Part shown: in pieces, positions 41,919 through 51,112 of the stretch
How the letters are laid out: every line of letters begins with the position of its first letter
Numbering within the stretch: the stretch's first letter is position 1
Source: Gluconacetobacter dulcium
Lineage (GTDB): Bacteria; Pseudomonadota; Alphaproteobacteria; Acetobacterales; Acetobacteraceae
Length of the DNA stretch: 64,000 nucleotides
Assembly (NCBI RefSeq): GCF_014174165.1
Contig: NZ_JABEQN010000015.1
Span: 1-64,000 of the forward strand
Direction: 5' to 3'
The notes under the pieces: model-generated
The model's database searches: none
What the model was told of the DNA's origin: nothing
Seen by the model: only the letters and a program-made list of their open reading frames with translations
Program-made: the position numbers and the translations under genes

Positions 41919-43175
41919 TCAGATATCCTTGATGGGCTTGTGCGGCAGATGCACGTCGCGGCCGGTCAGCATCATGTTCCAGTAAAGCCGTGGGAACACT
42001 TTCGTCTTGAGCGCCCAGGCGAAGCGGCTGGGCTTGCGCTGGTCGTAGTGGAAGCTGGGGGCCGGCACGCCGCCATAGAGGAATTCCGCCAGCACCACGC
42101 GCCCGTAGGACACCGTCAGCGGGCAGGCACCGTAGCCGTCATAGGCGCCGGCCAGCGGGCGGCCATCGAGCGAGGCCAGCAGGTTTTCGACCACCACCGG
42201 CGCCTGGGCGCGGGCGGCGGCGGCCGTCTTGGCATTGCTGGTGCCGATGACATCGCCCAGGCCGAACACGGTGTCGAAACGCACATGGCGCAGGGTCGTG
42301 GCGTCGACATCCAGCCAGCCGGCGGCGTTGACCAGCGGGCTGGACTTGATGAAATCGGGCGCGCTCTGCGGCGGAGTGACATGCAGCATGTCGAAACCGC
42401 GCGTGACCATGCTGCTGCTGCCGTCGGGCGCGGTGACGGCGAAGGTCGCCTGCCGCTTCGGCCCGTCGACCGCGACCAGATTATGCTTCAGTTGCAGGTC
42501 GATGCCGTAATAATCGATGGCATCCTGGAGCGAAGGCACGAAATATTTGACCCCGAACAGCGCATCGCCCGCCACGTCGAATTCGACCTTCATGCGGCTG
42601 AGCACCCCCTCGCGCCGCCAGTGGTCGGACGCCAGATAGGCGATTTTCTGCGGGGCGCCGGCGCATTTGATGGGCATGGGCGGCTGGGTGAAGAGCGCCG
42701 TTCCGCCCTTGAGCGACTGGATGCAGGCCCAGGTATATTCGACCGTATCGCGGGAGTAATTGCTGCACACGCCGTTGCGGCCCAGCGTCTCCGTCAGGCC
42801 GTCGATCTTGCCCCAGTCCAGTTGCAGGCCGGGGCAGACCACCAGGCGGCGATAGCCTATACGCCGGCCGTCGGCCAGGGTGACGGCGTTTTCTTCCGGC
42901 GTGAAGGACGCGACGGTGGCCCGCAGCCAGCGTACGCCCTTGGGGATCAGCCCGCCTTCCTGCCGCAATGTGTCCTTCAGGGACATGACGCCGGCCCCCA
43001 CCAGCGTCCACCCCGGCTGGTAGGCATGGGTGGTGGCGGGGTCGATGACCGCGATCGACAGGTTGGGCCGCGCGCGCCGCAGGCGTGCGGCGACCGTCAG
43101 GCCCGCCGCACCGCCGCCGACGATGACGACGGTGAAGCGATCGCTGTCGGGAATATCCGTCTGGGTCGGGGCCAT
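41919..43175 (-). CDS. FAD-dependent oxidoreductase, sulfide:quinone-oxidoreductase-like
   Basis: A 418-residue flavoprotein. FTVVIVGGGAAGLTVAARLRR is the FAD-binding motif. YQPGWTLVGAG, GRNGVCSNYSRDTVEYTW and QPPMPIKCAGAPQKIAYLA hold two cysteines in the positions of the redox-active pair of type II SQR, and FGLGDVIGTSNAKTAAAARAQAPVV the C-terminal FAD and quinone region. SQR oxidises sulfide to polysulfide or persulfide and passes electrons to quinone at the membrane, for detoxification here. It may also be a related NADH dehydrogenase-like protein, but the cysteine motifs favour SQR. No rhodanese or persulfide dioxygenase gene is adjacent. Confidence 0.82.
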   Translation of the reverse strand: MAPTQTDIPDSDRFTVVIVGGGAAGLTVAARLRRARPNLSIAVIDPATTHAYQPGWTLVGAGVMSLKDTLRQEGGLIPKGVRWLRATVASFTPEENAVTLADGRRIGYRRLVVCPGLQLDWGKIDGLTETLGRNGVCSNYSRDTVEYTWACIQSLKGGTALFTQPPMPIKCAGAPQKIAYLASDHWRREGVLSRMKVEFDVAGDALFGVKYFVPSLQDAIDYYGIDLQLKHNLVAVDGPKRQATFAVTAPDGSSSMVTRGFDMLHVTPPQSAPDFIKSSPLVNAAGWLDVDATTLRHVRFDTVFGLGDVIGTSNAKTAAAARAQAPVVVENLLASLDGRPLAGAYDGYGACPLTVSYGRVVLAEFLYGGVPAPSFHYDQRKPSRFAWALKTKVFPRLYWNMMLTGRDVHLPHKPIKDI

Positions 43176-43272
43176 GGGTGTCTCCTTACGCTGGTATTCG
43201 TATGGAGGACGATCCTAATGGCCCGGTTCCGAAATTCGTAAGCGAAATTCGGAGGTCAGCCGAGCGGGCGGG

Positions 43273-43515
43273 TTATTCCGCGTCCTTGAACCAGACTTCG
43301 ACCGGGCCCTGGAGCTTGATCGTCATCGGGTTGCCGCGCCGGTCCGTCGTGCGGCCGACGGCCAGGCGGACCCAGCCCTCGCTGATGCAATATTCCTCGA
43401 CATTCGTCTTCTCGACGCCCTTGAAGCGCACGCCGATCCCGCGCTCCAGCAGGGCGGCGTTGTGGAACGGGCTTTCGGCATTGGCGCACAGGCGATCGGG
43501 GGGCGTGTCACTCAT
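43273..43515 (-). CDS. DUF3297 family protein
   Basis: An 80-residue protein, MSDTPPDRLCANAESPFHNAALLERGIGVRFKGVEKTNVEEYCISEGWVRL and GNPMTIKLQGPVEVWF, that matches DUF3297, a short conserved protein of proteobacteria with no known function. The whole family length is present. It has its own start, 97 bp upstream of the oxidoreductase gene on the same strand. Confidence 0.85.
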   Translation of the reverse strand: MSDTPPDRLCANAESPFHNAALLERGIGVRFKGVEKTNVEEYCISEGWVRLAVGRTTDRRGNPMTIKLQGPVEVWFKDAE

Positions 43516-43758
43516 TCAGAGGGAACCTTTGCTGCGGACGTTCGGTAATTGGTGGTGACATAGCGGGTCCCCGCACCCACTTCCATCATAATTCACTCAC
43601 CATCGACGTGTGAGCGCCAATATTGGATAGGCCAGTGAACAGGCTCGCCCTTCCGTCGTTCTCGCACACTTGCCCTCTTCCGTAGCGGCCTCTGCCAGCC
43701 TATTAAGAACGTCTCGCATTTTTGTTGGCCGCGTCGGGCCGCGCAGGGAGGGAGGAGA

Positions 43759-44268
43759 TTGAAAAGCAAGATCACGTCCCTGCATCTCTACGAAGCCCAT
43801 CGCGCGACCTTGGTCGCTTATGCCGGACGCGTCACAGGTGGGGATATCAGCATCGCGGAAGACATCGTGCATGACGCATGGCTTCTGTTCGATCAGCGAA
43901 CGAGCACAGAGCATATTGCCTCGCCGGTGGGTTATCTGAAAACCATCATCCATAATCTCGCAATCGTTCGCGCACGGCGTCATGCGCTAAGCAGGACCGA
44001 AGGAAGCGATTTTGACGATGCCGCCCGCACAGTAGCCGACAGCACCCCATCGCCTGAAGCCATAGTGGATTCGCGGCATACGCTTGATATCGTGCTGAAT
44101 GCAATTAACGATATGCCGGAACGACAACGCGCCGCGATTAAAATGTACCATATCGAAGGAATGAAGTTGCGCGAAGTCGCCGCCAATCTTGGTATTTCTA
44201 TTTCGCTTGCACAGCGTCTGATTTCCGAAGGGCTGGAAATCTGCACCCAGCTTCGCAAGTCCCGGTGA
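43759..44268 (+). CDS. ECF sigma factor, FecI-like
   Basis: A 169-residue RNA polymerase sigma factor with region 2 (ATLVAYAGRVTGGDISIAEDIVHDAWLLF) and region 4 (INDMPERQRAAIKMYHIEGMKLREVAANLGISISLAQRLISEGLEIC). The genes that follow, FecR-like and a TonB receptor, make it the sigma of an iron-siderophore or ferric citrate signalling system. Translation starts at a TTG behind GGGAGGAGA. The receptor gene lies about 250 bp past fecR and is the likely target. Confidence 0.88.
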   Translation: MKSKITSLHLYEAHRATLVAYAGRVTGGDISIAEDIVHDAWLLFDQRTSTEHIASPVGYLKTIIHNLAIVRARRHALSRTEGSDFDDAARTVADSTPSPEAIVDSRHTLDIVLNAINDMPERQRAAIKMYHIEGMKLREVAANLGISISLAQRLISEGLEICTQLRKSR

Positions 44269-44329
44269 TGCGATTCCATGTCATCGGCGATTTCTCGGGA
44301 AATAATCGATCCGACCGCGTCTATCCAAT

Positions 44330-45346
44330 ATGACACATGCGTCAGGGCCGCCGGGGAAATCACAGATCGGGACCGATCCAGCCAGAGCGCACCGCGTGCC
44401 GGACGATAACCGTTCGGTCGAACGTATGGCCGCCGATTGGTTCATGCTCTTGCGTGAGGAACCGGACGACGCCGATTTACGGACGCAATTCGATGAATGG
44501 CTGGCCGCCGACGTTCGCCACGCCGCGGCATGGGCCGATGCCAGTGGGACAGCCCGGATCATCGCCGATTCGACGGCTGAATGGGACGGTTACGATATCC
44601 GGCGTTCTTCCCGTCGTCGCGGCTGGCGTCTTTATGCGCTAGCTGGTCTCGCGGCTGCCGCCTGTATCGCGGGACTTATGGTCGGACCAGACGTGATGCT
44701 GCGTCTGAAAGCCGATCGTGTCACCGGGACCGGGCAAACCGAAACCGTGCGACTTGATGATGGCAGCGTTGTCCATCTCGCCCCCAGAAGCGCGCTTGCC
44801 TACGATTTTTCTTCCGACCATACGCGGAGGGTGCGTCTGCTTGAAGGTGAAGCGCTGTTCGAGGTCAGGCATGATGCGGGCAGGCCGTTTGTCGTCACGA
44901 CAGCCGAAGCGACGACAACCGACCTGGGAACCGTGTTCGATGTCCGCACAGACGGGGACGTGACAACGGTGGCCGTCCGCTCCGGCAGGGTGCGGGTACA
45001 ACGCAATGACAGCGGCGCGGCGCCACGAGAACTCGGGGCAGGCGACTGGTGGCGTGCCGAGGCCGGAGCTGCGGACCAGGCAGGCGACCTGACCCCCGAG
45101 TTGGTCGCGGACTGGACCAATGGAACGGTGTTTGTCCAGAACCAGCCGATCAGCGAGGTTATCGCGCGACTACGGCCTTGGTATTCCGGCCGAATCATTC
45201 AGACGGACAGTGTCTTATCCGCGCGGAAAGTCACGGGAGCCTACGATCTGCGGCATCCCGAGGAAACCTTGCGGCTGATCATTGAGCCCTATGGCGGCCG
45301 TGTGGTCCGCATCACCCCTTGGGTGATTATCGTCAGAGGGCATTAG
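44330..45346 (+). CDS. FecR-family anti-sigma/signal transducer
   Basis: A 338-residue single-span protein. The N-terminal cytoplasmic part (RMAADWFMLLREEPDDADLRTQFDEWLAADVRHAAAWAD, DUF4880) binds the sigma factor. A membrane helix near 105-120 (YALAGLAAAACIAGLMVGP) crosses the inner membrane, and the FecR domain follows (TETVRLDDGSVVHLAPRSALAYDF...VRLLEGEALFEVRHDAGRPFVV). A C-terminal STN-like segment (NQPISEVIARLRPWYSGRI) receives the receptor signal. GC content is normal for the chromosome. Confidence 0.92.
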   Translation: MTHASGPPGKSQIGTDPARAHRVPDDNRSVERMAADWFMLLREEPDDADLRTQFDEWLAADVRHAAAWADASGTARIIADSTAEWDGYDIRRSSRRRGWRLYALAGLAAAACIAGLMVGPDVMLRLKADRVTGTGQTETVRLDDGSVVHLAPRSALAYDFSSDHTRRVRLLEGEALFEVRHDAGRPFVVTTAEATTTDLGTVFDVRTDGDVTTVAVRSGRVRVQRNDSGAAPRELGAGDWWRAEAGAADQAGDLTPELVADWTNGTVFVQNQPISEVIARLRPWYSGRIIQTDSVLSARKVTGAYDLRHPEETLRLIIEPYGGRVVRITPWVIIVRGH

Positions 45347-45598
45347 CCTTCCAGGCCGGTACGGAGACCGGAAAAGGGCGCGCGGATGCGCGCGATTTTC
45401 CTGCTGCCGGAAACGGGCAAAAAATTGCGTTTTGCGCCAGATGTGTTTGTTCGGCCATGTCGCCACCTTGGGGCAGAGACCAAAAATCTAAAAAATTTCA
45501 GGGAAAATTTTCTGGCTCACGCATCACCTAAATAGACGGTGCAACTGTGAATTAGTCGCATCATAGGGTTTTTGGTGGTGTGAGAGGCTGATAACGAC

Positions 45599-48136
45599 AT
45601 GCTTGGAAATACGCAGACGCAAAACGCGGCAACACGACGGATGACGCTCGCTACCGCACTCTTTTTGACGACAACGGCACTCGTTTCACTCATGTCGCCC
45701 CCTGCCGTGGCCCAGACTGGGGCAGCGTCCACGTCCGCACAGAGTTTCGCCATTTCCGCCCGGCCATTGGGGGAAGCGCTCCTTCTGTTCAGCCATCAGA
45801 CCCATTTGCAAATTACCTCTCAAGGACCAATGCTGACAGGGCGTAGAAGTACGGCAGTAAGCGGACATTTTACGCCGTCGGAGGCGTTGACCCGCCTGCT
45901 CTCGGGCACGGGACTTACATTTCGATCCGAGGCTGGGGGCGCAATCCAGATTGTTCCGGCGTCCGCCAACATCACACTCGATCCTGTACGCGTCGGAGGA
46001 ACCTTGGCGCACCAAGATCCAACAGGTCCAGGGGTGGGATATGTTGCCGACACAACAATGGCTGGAACGAAAACCAACACCCCGATAACGGAGATTCCGA
46101 ATTCGATCTATGTGATTACAAAACAACAAATGGTTGATCAACAACCTCAGAACATCACTGACGCCCTGCGCTATACGCCGGGAATTTATGCCGAAGCGTA
46201 TGGAGGTGGCTCGACGGGAGCCGCCGGCAGCATCAACGGAAATATTTTTCAACGAGGTTTTAAAGCTTGGCAATTTGTCGATGGTCTGATGACCCATTCT
46301 GCTTCCGCCGGGGAAACAACATTCCTTGAGCGGATCGAAGCAGTTAACGGCCCTGCTTCAGTTATGTACGGTCAAGTCACTCCAGGCGGAATGATTGGCA
46401 TGAGTCTGAAGAAACCAACCGACACGCCTCTGCATCAAGTTTCAGTCGGCTTCGGTAATTGGGGGCGCTATGAAGCGACGGCTGATCTTAGCGATAAAAT
46501 TACGAAGAGTGGAAATCTTCGGTACCGGGTCTCGGCAATTGGTGTGACGCAGGGAACGCAAGTAAATTATGTCGATTATCACAGGGTTGGAGTGCTGCCG
46601 TCAATTACATGGGATATTGATCCAAAGACCTCTTTGACCCTCATGGGAATGTATATGTATACACCAGGAGATGGTTCAAATGGCACGGGGTTACCGGCAA
46701 TAGGAACGCGTTTTACTGACGACATGCCTCGCATTTCCCGGAGTACGTTTGTCGGGGAACCAAATTGGAATCAATCTGGTGAAAAAGATGCTATGTTTGA
46801 GTATCAGTTTAAACACGAATTTAAGAAATATATTAATTTCAGCCAGACATTCCGATGGGAAGATACAAAATTCGATAATTTGAATGCATATTACGATTCC
46901 AATGTCAGTCCTGGAGTAGTCGCTCTCCATGGATGGGCAAACCATATTAGCGGTACGCAGGAAGCGCTGGACACGCGGTTATTTGGGGAATTTAATACCG
47001 GATCCGTTCAACATACGTGGGTAACAGGTTCAGATTTTCGCAATTATTCTTATAACGATTTGACAGAAAGTGATAACACTTCCCATCCGATACTGAATGT
47101 TTATAACCCAGAGTACGAATATGAACCATGTTACAGTCTGATTTCTGCATCCTGTAGAACCTTTCATTTCATGCCCCGCTCGTCATATTTTCAAGAAGGG
47201 ATTTATTTCCAGGATCAGATTAAGTGGAAAAATCTTTCCATCATACTAGGCGGAAGGCAAGATTGGGCTCACCAATCTTCATCCATTCCGGATTCCTATA
47301 ATTTTAATGGTGTAACAGGTTCAGACCCCGCCACAAAAACTAGCCAGACGGACAAGGCTTTCACATGGAGGGGTGGCATAGTTTATAATACTAAATTTGG
47401 TTTGCATCCATATTTTAGTTATTCTACTTCCTTCATTCCGCAAACTGGCGAAACCAACTATTTAGGTCAACCATTCTCACCGCTTACAGGCAAGCAGTCA
47501 GAAGCCGGATTAAAGTATAAAGTGCCGGATCGAGATATTTTGCTTACAACATCAGCGTTTGATATTGTTGAAAACCATTATCTCATTGAAGATATGGTTC
47601 ATACTAATTTTGAAAAAGACGCCGGAACGGTGAAATCACGGGGCTTCGAGGTTTCTGCAAATGCTAACATAACGAAGAGCCTGAAAGTTGTTGCTTCTTA
47701 TACATTCGAAGATGTTCGGTTTGGGAAAAGCACGAATACAGATCGAATATATTATCCATTGACAAATTCAAAGGGTGCCTACGTTAGTGAGCAAGGAAAA
47801 TTTGTTCCGTATATTCCGCGCAACATGTTCAACGTCTTTGCAGATTATACGTTTAGGAATTCGCTGTTATCCGGATTTGGCGTGAATGGCGGAGTGAGAT
47901 ATGTCGGGTTTACCTATTCAGATAATGTTGAGTCCTATAAAGTTCCTTCCTATTTCCTTTTTGATATTGGGGCACATTATGACTTTGGATCGGCTGTACC
48001 AATGCTTAGAGGGTTGAAAGCGCAGCTTGCTATTTCGAATCTTACCAATAAATACTATGCATCTGGCTGCAATACGCGCCTTTGTTATTTGGGGCAAGGG
48101 CGGCGGGTGTATGGGAACCTCACGTATAACTGGTGA
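45599..48136 (+). CDS. TonB-dependent transducing siderophore receptor
   Basis: An 845-residue outer-membrane receptor. A signal peptide ends at PAVAQ. An STN signalling domain (about 48-115: FAISARPLGEALLLFSHQTHLQI) contacts FecR, and the plug follows (TNTPITEIPNSIYVITKQQMVDQQPQNITDALRYTPGI with a TonB-box-like stretch before it). The C-terminal beta-barrel ends NLTYNW with the terminal aromatic needed for insertion. It should import a ferric siderophore with TonB energy and trigger its own synthesis through FecR and the sigma factor. From about residue 150 the codons are markedly AT-richer than the neighbouring genes, consistent with acquisition by transfer. The ligand is unknown. Confidence 0.93.
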   Translation: MLGNTQTQNAATRRMTLATALFLTTTALVSLMSPPAVAQTGAASTSAQSFAISARPLGEALLLFSHQTHLQITSQGPMLTGRRSTAVSGHFTPSEALTRLLSGTGLTFRSEAGGAIQIVPASANITLDPVRVGGTLAHQDPTGPGVGYVADTTMAGTKTNTPITEIPNSIYVITKQQMVDQQPQNITDALRYTPGIYAEAYGGGSTGAAGSINGNIFQRGFKAWQFVDGLMTHSASAGETTFLERIEAVNGPASVMYGQVTPGGMIGMSLKKPTDTPLHQVSVGFGNWGRYEATADLSDKITKSGNLRYRVSAIGVTQGTQVNYVDYHRVGVLPSITWDIDPKTSLTLMGMYMYTPGDGSNGTGLPAIGTRFTDDMPRISRSTFVGEPNWNQSGEKDAMFEYQFKHEFKKYINFSQTFRWEDTKFDNLNAYYDSNVSPGVVALHGWANHISGTQEALDTRLFGEFNTGSVQHTWVTGSDFRNYSYNDLTESDNTSHPILNVYNPEYEYEPCYSLISASCRTFHFMPRSSYFQEGIYFQDQIKWKNLSIILGGRQDWAHQSSSIPDSYNFNGVTGSDPATKTSQTDKAFTWRGGIVYNTKFGLHPYFSYSTSFIPQTGETNYLGQPFSPLTGKQSEAGLKYKVPDRDILLTTSAFDIVENHYLIEDMVHTNFEKDAGTVKSRGFEVSANANITKSLKVVASYTFEDVRFGKSTNTDRIYYPLTNSKGAYVSEQGKFVPYIPRNMFNVFADYTFRNSLLSGFGVNGGVRYVGFTYSDNVESYKVPSYFLFDIGAHYDFGSAVPMLRGLKAQLAISNLTNKYYASGCNTRLCYLGQGRRVYGNLTYNW

Positions 48137-48764
48137 AATTTCTCCTCCCCGAACTACAGCACCTTTTCCCCATTATTTTCAGCATCTTGCTCCTCGTCTC
48201 CATGCCAAAGTCGAGGGGCCGATGCGCAGCAAGTTCCGAGGGGCGGACCTATGCAAGAAACGTGGGCTGCCCCCGGCAATATCCGTGGGGCGACTCATGC
48301 CAAATTCGTGGGATGGCTCTGTGCAAGATGCGTGGGTTCACACGACAACAGCCGTTCCCGTTCACCGGGGGGGCAGCCCGTGATCAGGCGTCAGGATTCT
48401 CCGAAGGCTCGGGAAGACGGCTCCGTGAGGTGGCAGAGGCCATTCGTGCCCTGATTGGCGGCATTGTGCTGACGCCCGGCCCGAACCGGGGCGAGGTTCA
48501 TGCCAGCTTACGCGGCGAATTGGTGGCGATCCTTGATCTGGCGAAGGGGAGCGCGGCCCATCGCACCGGAGGCGGCAATGGCGCAAAGTCGGAATATTCC
48601 GCCCTTATGACCGAGGCCATGGCCAGTCCGGGCCGCCAATCCAACCACGGGCGCGCATCTGCCATGTGCCGGTGCGGCATCACGCCCGCCGAATGCAATG
48701 GACAGATGGCGCGGAAACCGTGACATACGGTCCCTTTCGTTATTCGGATCCACGGCGCGGCCCC
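48137..48764. other. 628-bp gap with recombinase debris and degenerate repeats
   Basis: The stretch after the receptor holds no intact gene. 48200-48335 contains about five imperfect units starting ATGC-A and centred on TTCGTGGGG (for example near 48200, 48222, 48250, 48298 and 48320). 48370-48600 encodes the tail of a recombinase (see next entry). It marks an old recombination or insertion site at the right end of the iron-uptake locus. Confidence 0.45.
48370..48723 (+). pseudogene. serine recombinase, C-terminal remnant
   Basis: The frame contains LREVAEAIRALIGGIVLTPGPNRGEVHASLRGELVAILDLAKG, which is the C-terminal segment of large serine recombinases and zinc-ribbon recombinases found in Acetobacteraceae and other alphaproteobacteria. 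The catalytic N-terminal domain, zinc ribbon and start are absent, and the frame runs open upstream without further similarity. It is a remnant left by an inserted element. Limits are approximate. Confidence 0.5.
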
Positions 48765-50021
48765 ATGTCGTTTTCCAGTTCTCCCTCCTCGTCCGCACTG
48801 GCCTATCGCCACCGCATTCCCGTTGGTTCGCTGCCCGCCTGGCTGGTGATCCTTCTGGGGCTGGTGACGGCGATCGGGCCGCTGGCGACCGACATGTACC
48901 TGCCGGCCTTTCCCGCCCTGGACAGCGAACTGGGGGGCGGACCCGGCTCGGCACAGATCACGCTGGCTGCGTGGTTCGCCGGGCTGGCGATCGGGCAGTT
49001 TTCGCAGGGGCCGCTGTCCGACCGGCTGGGGCGGCGGGTGCCGCTGCTGGGCGGGCTGACGCTGTTCAGCATCGCTTCGGCCGGGTGTGCGCTCTCGACC
49101 GATTATCACATGTTCTGCGTCTGGCGCTTTCTGGGCGCGTTGGGCGGGTCGGCCAGCGTGGTGGTGCCGCGCGCCATCGTGCGCGACATCGCCACCGGTG
49201 CCCAGGGCGCGCGGATCATGGCGCAACTGACCCTGGTGTTCGGCCTGATGCCGATCCTGGCCCCCAGCCTGGGCAGCCTGGTGCTGTCAGTCGGCCACTG
49301 GCGCTGGATCTTCTGGTTCGGGACGCTCTACGGCATGGCCGGAGTGATCGCGATTGCGTGGACCCTGCCGGACACATTGCCGCGCGAGCGGCGGATTGCG
49401 CTGTCGGCCTCGACCGTACTGTGGCGCTATGTCGGCATCGCACGGGAGCCGATGTTTCTCTCGGCGGCGCTGCTGCTGGGGTTCTCGGCTTTCGTGATGT
49501 TTGCCTACCTCGCCAGCGCGCCGATCCTGTTTGAACAGATCCTGTCCTTCACGCCGCAGCAATTCGGGCTGTTCTTCGGCATGAATGCCGCGCTGTTCAT
49601 CGCCGGTGCCCAGATCAATGGCCGGCTGGTCCACCGCGTGGCGCCGCATGTGCTGATGCAGCGCGGCGTGGTGGCGATTACGCTGTCGGCCGGGCTGTTC
49701 CTGACCCTGTCCGTCGCCGGGCTTGCCGGGCCGCGCCATCCGCTGCTGGTCTGCGCCATGGTCGGGCTGGTCACCGGCTCGCTGGGTTTCGTCAACCCCA
49801 ATGCCACCGTGCTGGCCTTTACCCGGCATGGGCACCATGCCGGCAGCGCCTCGGCCCTGCTGGGGACGCTGCAATTCACCATCGGATCGCTGAGCGGGGT
49901 GCTGCTGGGCTACCTGCCGCTGACCAGCGCCGTGCCGGTGGCGGCCACGATGGCGGGCGGCGTCGCCGGGATGCTGGGCTGCATGCTGTGGCACCGGCGG
50001 CATGCCGCCGCCGAGATTTGA
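48765..50021 (+). CDS. Bcr/CflA-family multidrug efflux transporter (MFS)
   Basis: A 418-residue major facilitator with twelve spans. TAIGPLATDMYLPAFPALDSELG is the TM1 signature of the Bcr/CflA group (D-x-Y-L-P-A-x-P). GPLSDRLGRRVPLLGGL is the MFS motif A loop and RFLGALGGSASVVVPRAIVRDIA motif C. It expels drugs such as bicyclomycin, chloramphenicol or sulfonamides by proton antiport. ATG 48765 is chosen; the open frame continues upstream into the recombinase debris. The natural substrate is unknown. Confidence 0.9.
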   Translation: MSFSSSPSSSALAYRHRIPVGSLPAWLVILLGLVTAIGPLATDMYLPAFPALDSELGGGPGSAQITLAAWFAGLAIGQFSQGPLSDRLGRRVPLLGGLTLFSIASAGCALSTDYHMFCVWRFLGALGGSASVVVPRAIVRDIATGAQGARIMAQLTLVFGLMPILAPSLGSLVLSVGHWRWIFWFGTLYGMAGVIAIAWTLPDTLPRERRIALSASTVLWRYVGIAREPMFLSAALLLGFSAFVMFAYLASAPILFEQILSFTPQQFGLFFGMNAALFIAGAQINGRLVHRVAPHVLMQRGVVAITLSAGLFLTLSVAGLAGPRHPLLVCAMVGLVTGSLGFVNPNATVLAFTRHGHHAGSASALLGTLQFTIGSLSGVLLGYLPLTSAVPVAATMAGGVAGMLGCMLWHRRHAAAEI

Positions 50022-50134
50022 CGCGCCGAGATATGACGCGTGGGGGCATGACGTGCCGGGGCGGGATGCGCGCGGATATATTGCATCGCACAATTTTCTT
50101 GACTCGGGGTGTCTTCACGATTATGAGATAACGT

Positions 50135-50214
50135 CGAAGTAGCACTGTTACGCGCTTCATGGACGTTTCCTCCCTAGACTACGGCGGCGCACTTCGGGGC
50201 GCCGTTTTTTTTTT
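50135..50214 (+). ncRNA. candidate small RNA with CCTCCC motif, mmgR/suhB-like
   Basis: An ~80-nt transcript is predicted from a sigma70-type promoter (TTGACT at 50099-50104, 17-bp spacer, TATGAG at 50122-50127) to a strong intrinsic terminator (50185-50214). No reading frame fits inside. It contains CGTTTCCTCCCTAGACT with an exposed CCTCCC anti-Shine-Dalgarno motif (50169-50175), a pattern I associate with alphaproteobacterial trans-acting sRNAs of the mmgR/suhB type. Such RNAs pair with ribosome-binding sites, usually with Hfq. The family assignment is from memory and the end points are estimates. Confidence 0.5.
50185..50214 (+). terminator. Rho-independent terminator of the candidate sRNA
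   Basis: Stem CGGCGC/GCGCCG with loop ACTTCGGG is followed by ten T residues. It lies upstream of mlaE, so it ends a transcript that starts between the efflux gene and mlaE rather than either gene itself. Confidence 0.8.
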
Positions 50215-50317
50215 CGGGGGTTGTCCTGTTTTTCCTTCCTTTGACGCGCCGGGCCTGCCGCGCTACGGCAGGAGACATGATGCGCTCCACCCCTGTTGCC
50301 CGGCCGGCTGGCCGGTT

Positions 50318-51112
50318 ATGCCCCGCGTGAACGCCGTGCTCGATTTCATCGCGGCGCTCGGACGGGCGGCGTTGAATCTGGTCCGGACCGCCGGTGCCCT
50401 GACCCTGTTCGGCGTTGCCGCGCTGTCGCATCTGGTGCGGCCACCCTTTTACTGGCGCATCTTCTTCGGTTCGCTGATCGAGATCGGCTTCTTCTCGCTG
50501 CCGGTGGTGGCGCTGACCGCCCTGTTCTCGGGCGGGGTGATCGCGCTGCAATCCTATACCGGCTTCGCGCAGTACCATGCCCAGGGCGCGATTGCCGGCA
50601 TCGTCGTGCTGGCGGTGACTCGTGAACTGGGGCCGGTGCTGGCCGGGCTGATGGTGGCCGGGCGGGTGGGCGCGGCGATGGCGGCCGAAATCGGCACCAT
50701 GCGGGTGACCGACCAGATCGACGCCCTGACGACCCTTTCGACCAACCCGATGAAATATCTGGTCACGCCCCGCCTGCTGGCCGGCACGATCGCCCTGCCC
50801 TGCCTGGTGCTGGTGGCCGATATCCTGGGCGTGCTGGGCGGGTTCGTGGTGTCGGTCGTGAAGCTCGATTTCTCGGCGCCGGCCTATATCGCCGCCACCT
50901 TCACGGCGGTGAAGACGATCGACGTGACCGTGGGGCTGGCCAAGGCGGCGGTGTTCGGCTTTCTGATCACGCTGATGGGCTGCTACCATGGCTATACCAG
51001 CCGGGGGGGCGCGCAGGGCGTGGGGTCGGCCACCACGGCCGCCGTGGTCGCGGCCTCGATCCTGCTGCTGGCATCCGATTACCTCCTGACCGACGTGTTC
51101 TTCTCGCAATGA
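50318..51112 (+). CDS. mlaE: MlaE-type ABC transporter permease
   Basis: A 264-residue inner-membrane permease of the Mla/Ttg2 lipid transport system. It has about five spans and the family block FFSLPVVALTALFSGGVIALQSYTGF, then VLAVTRELGPVLAGLMVAGRVGAAMAAEIGTMRVTDQIDAL. MlaFEDB moves phospholipids between the outer and inner membrane to keep outer-membrane asymmetry. The ATPase gene overlaps its last codons. mlaD and mlaB-like genes are not present here. Confidence 0.92.
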   Translation: MPRVNAVLDFIAALGRAALNLVRTAGALTLFGVAALSHLVRPPFYWRIFFGSLIEIGFFSLPVVALTALFSGGVIALQSYTGFAQYHAQGAIAGIVVLAVTRELGPVLAGLMVAGRVGAAMAAEIGTMRVTDQIDALTTLSTNPMKYLVTPRLLAGTIALPCLVLVADILGVLGGFVVSVVKLDFSAPAYIAATFTAVKTIDVTVGLAKAAVFGFLITLMGCYHGYTSRGGAQGVGSATTAAVVAASILLLASDYLLTDVFFSQ

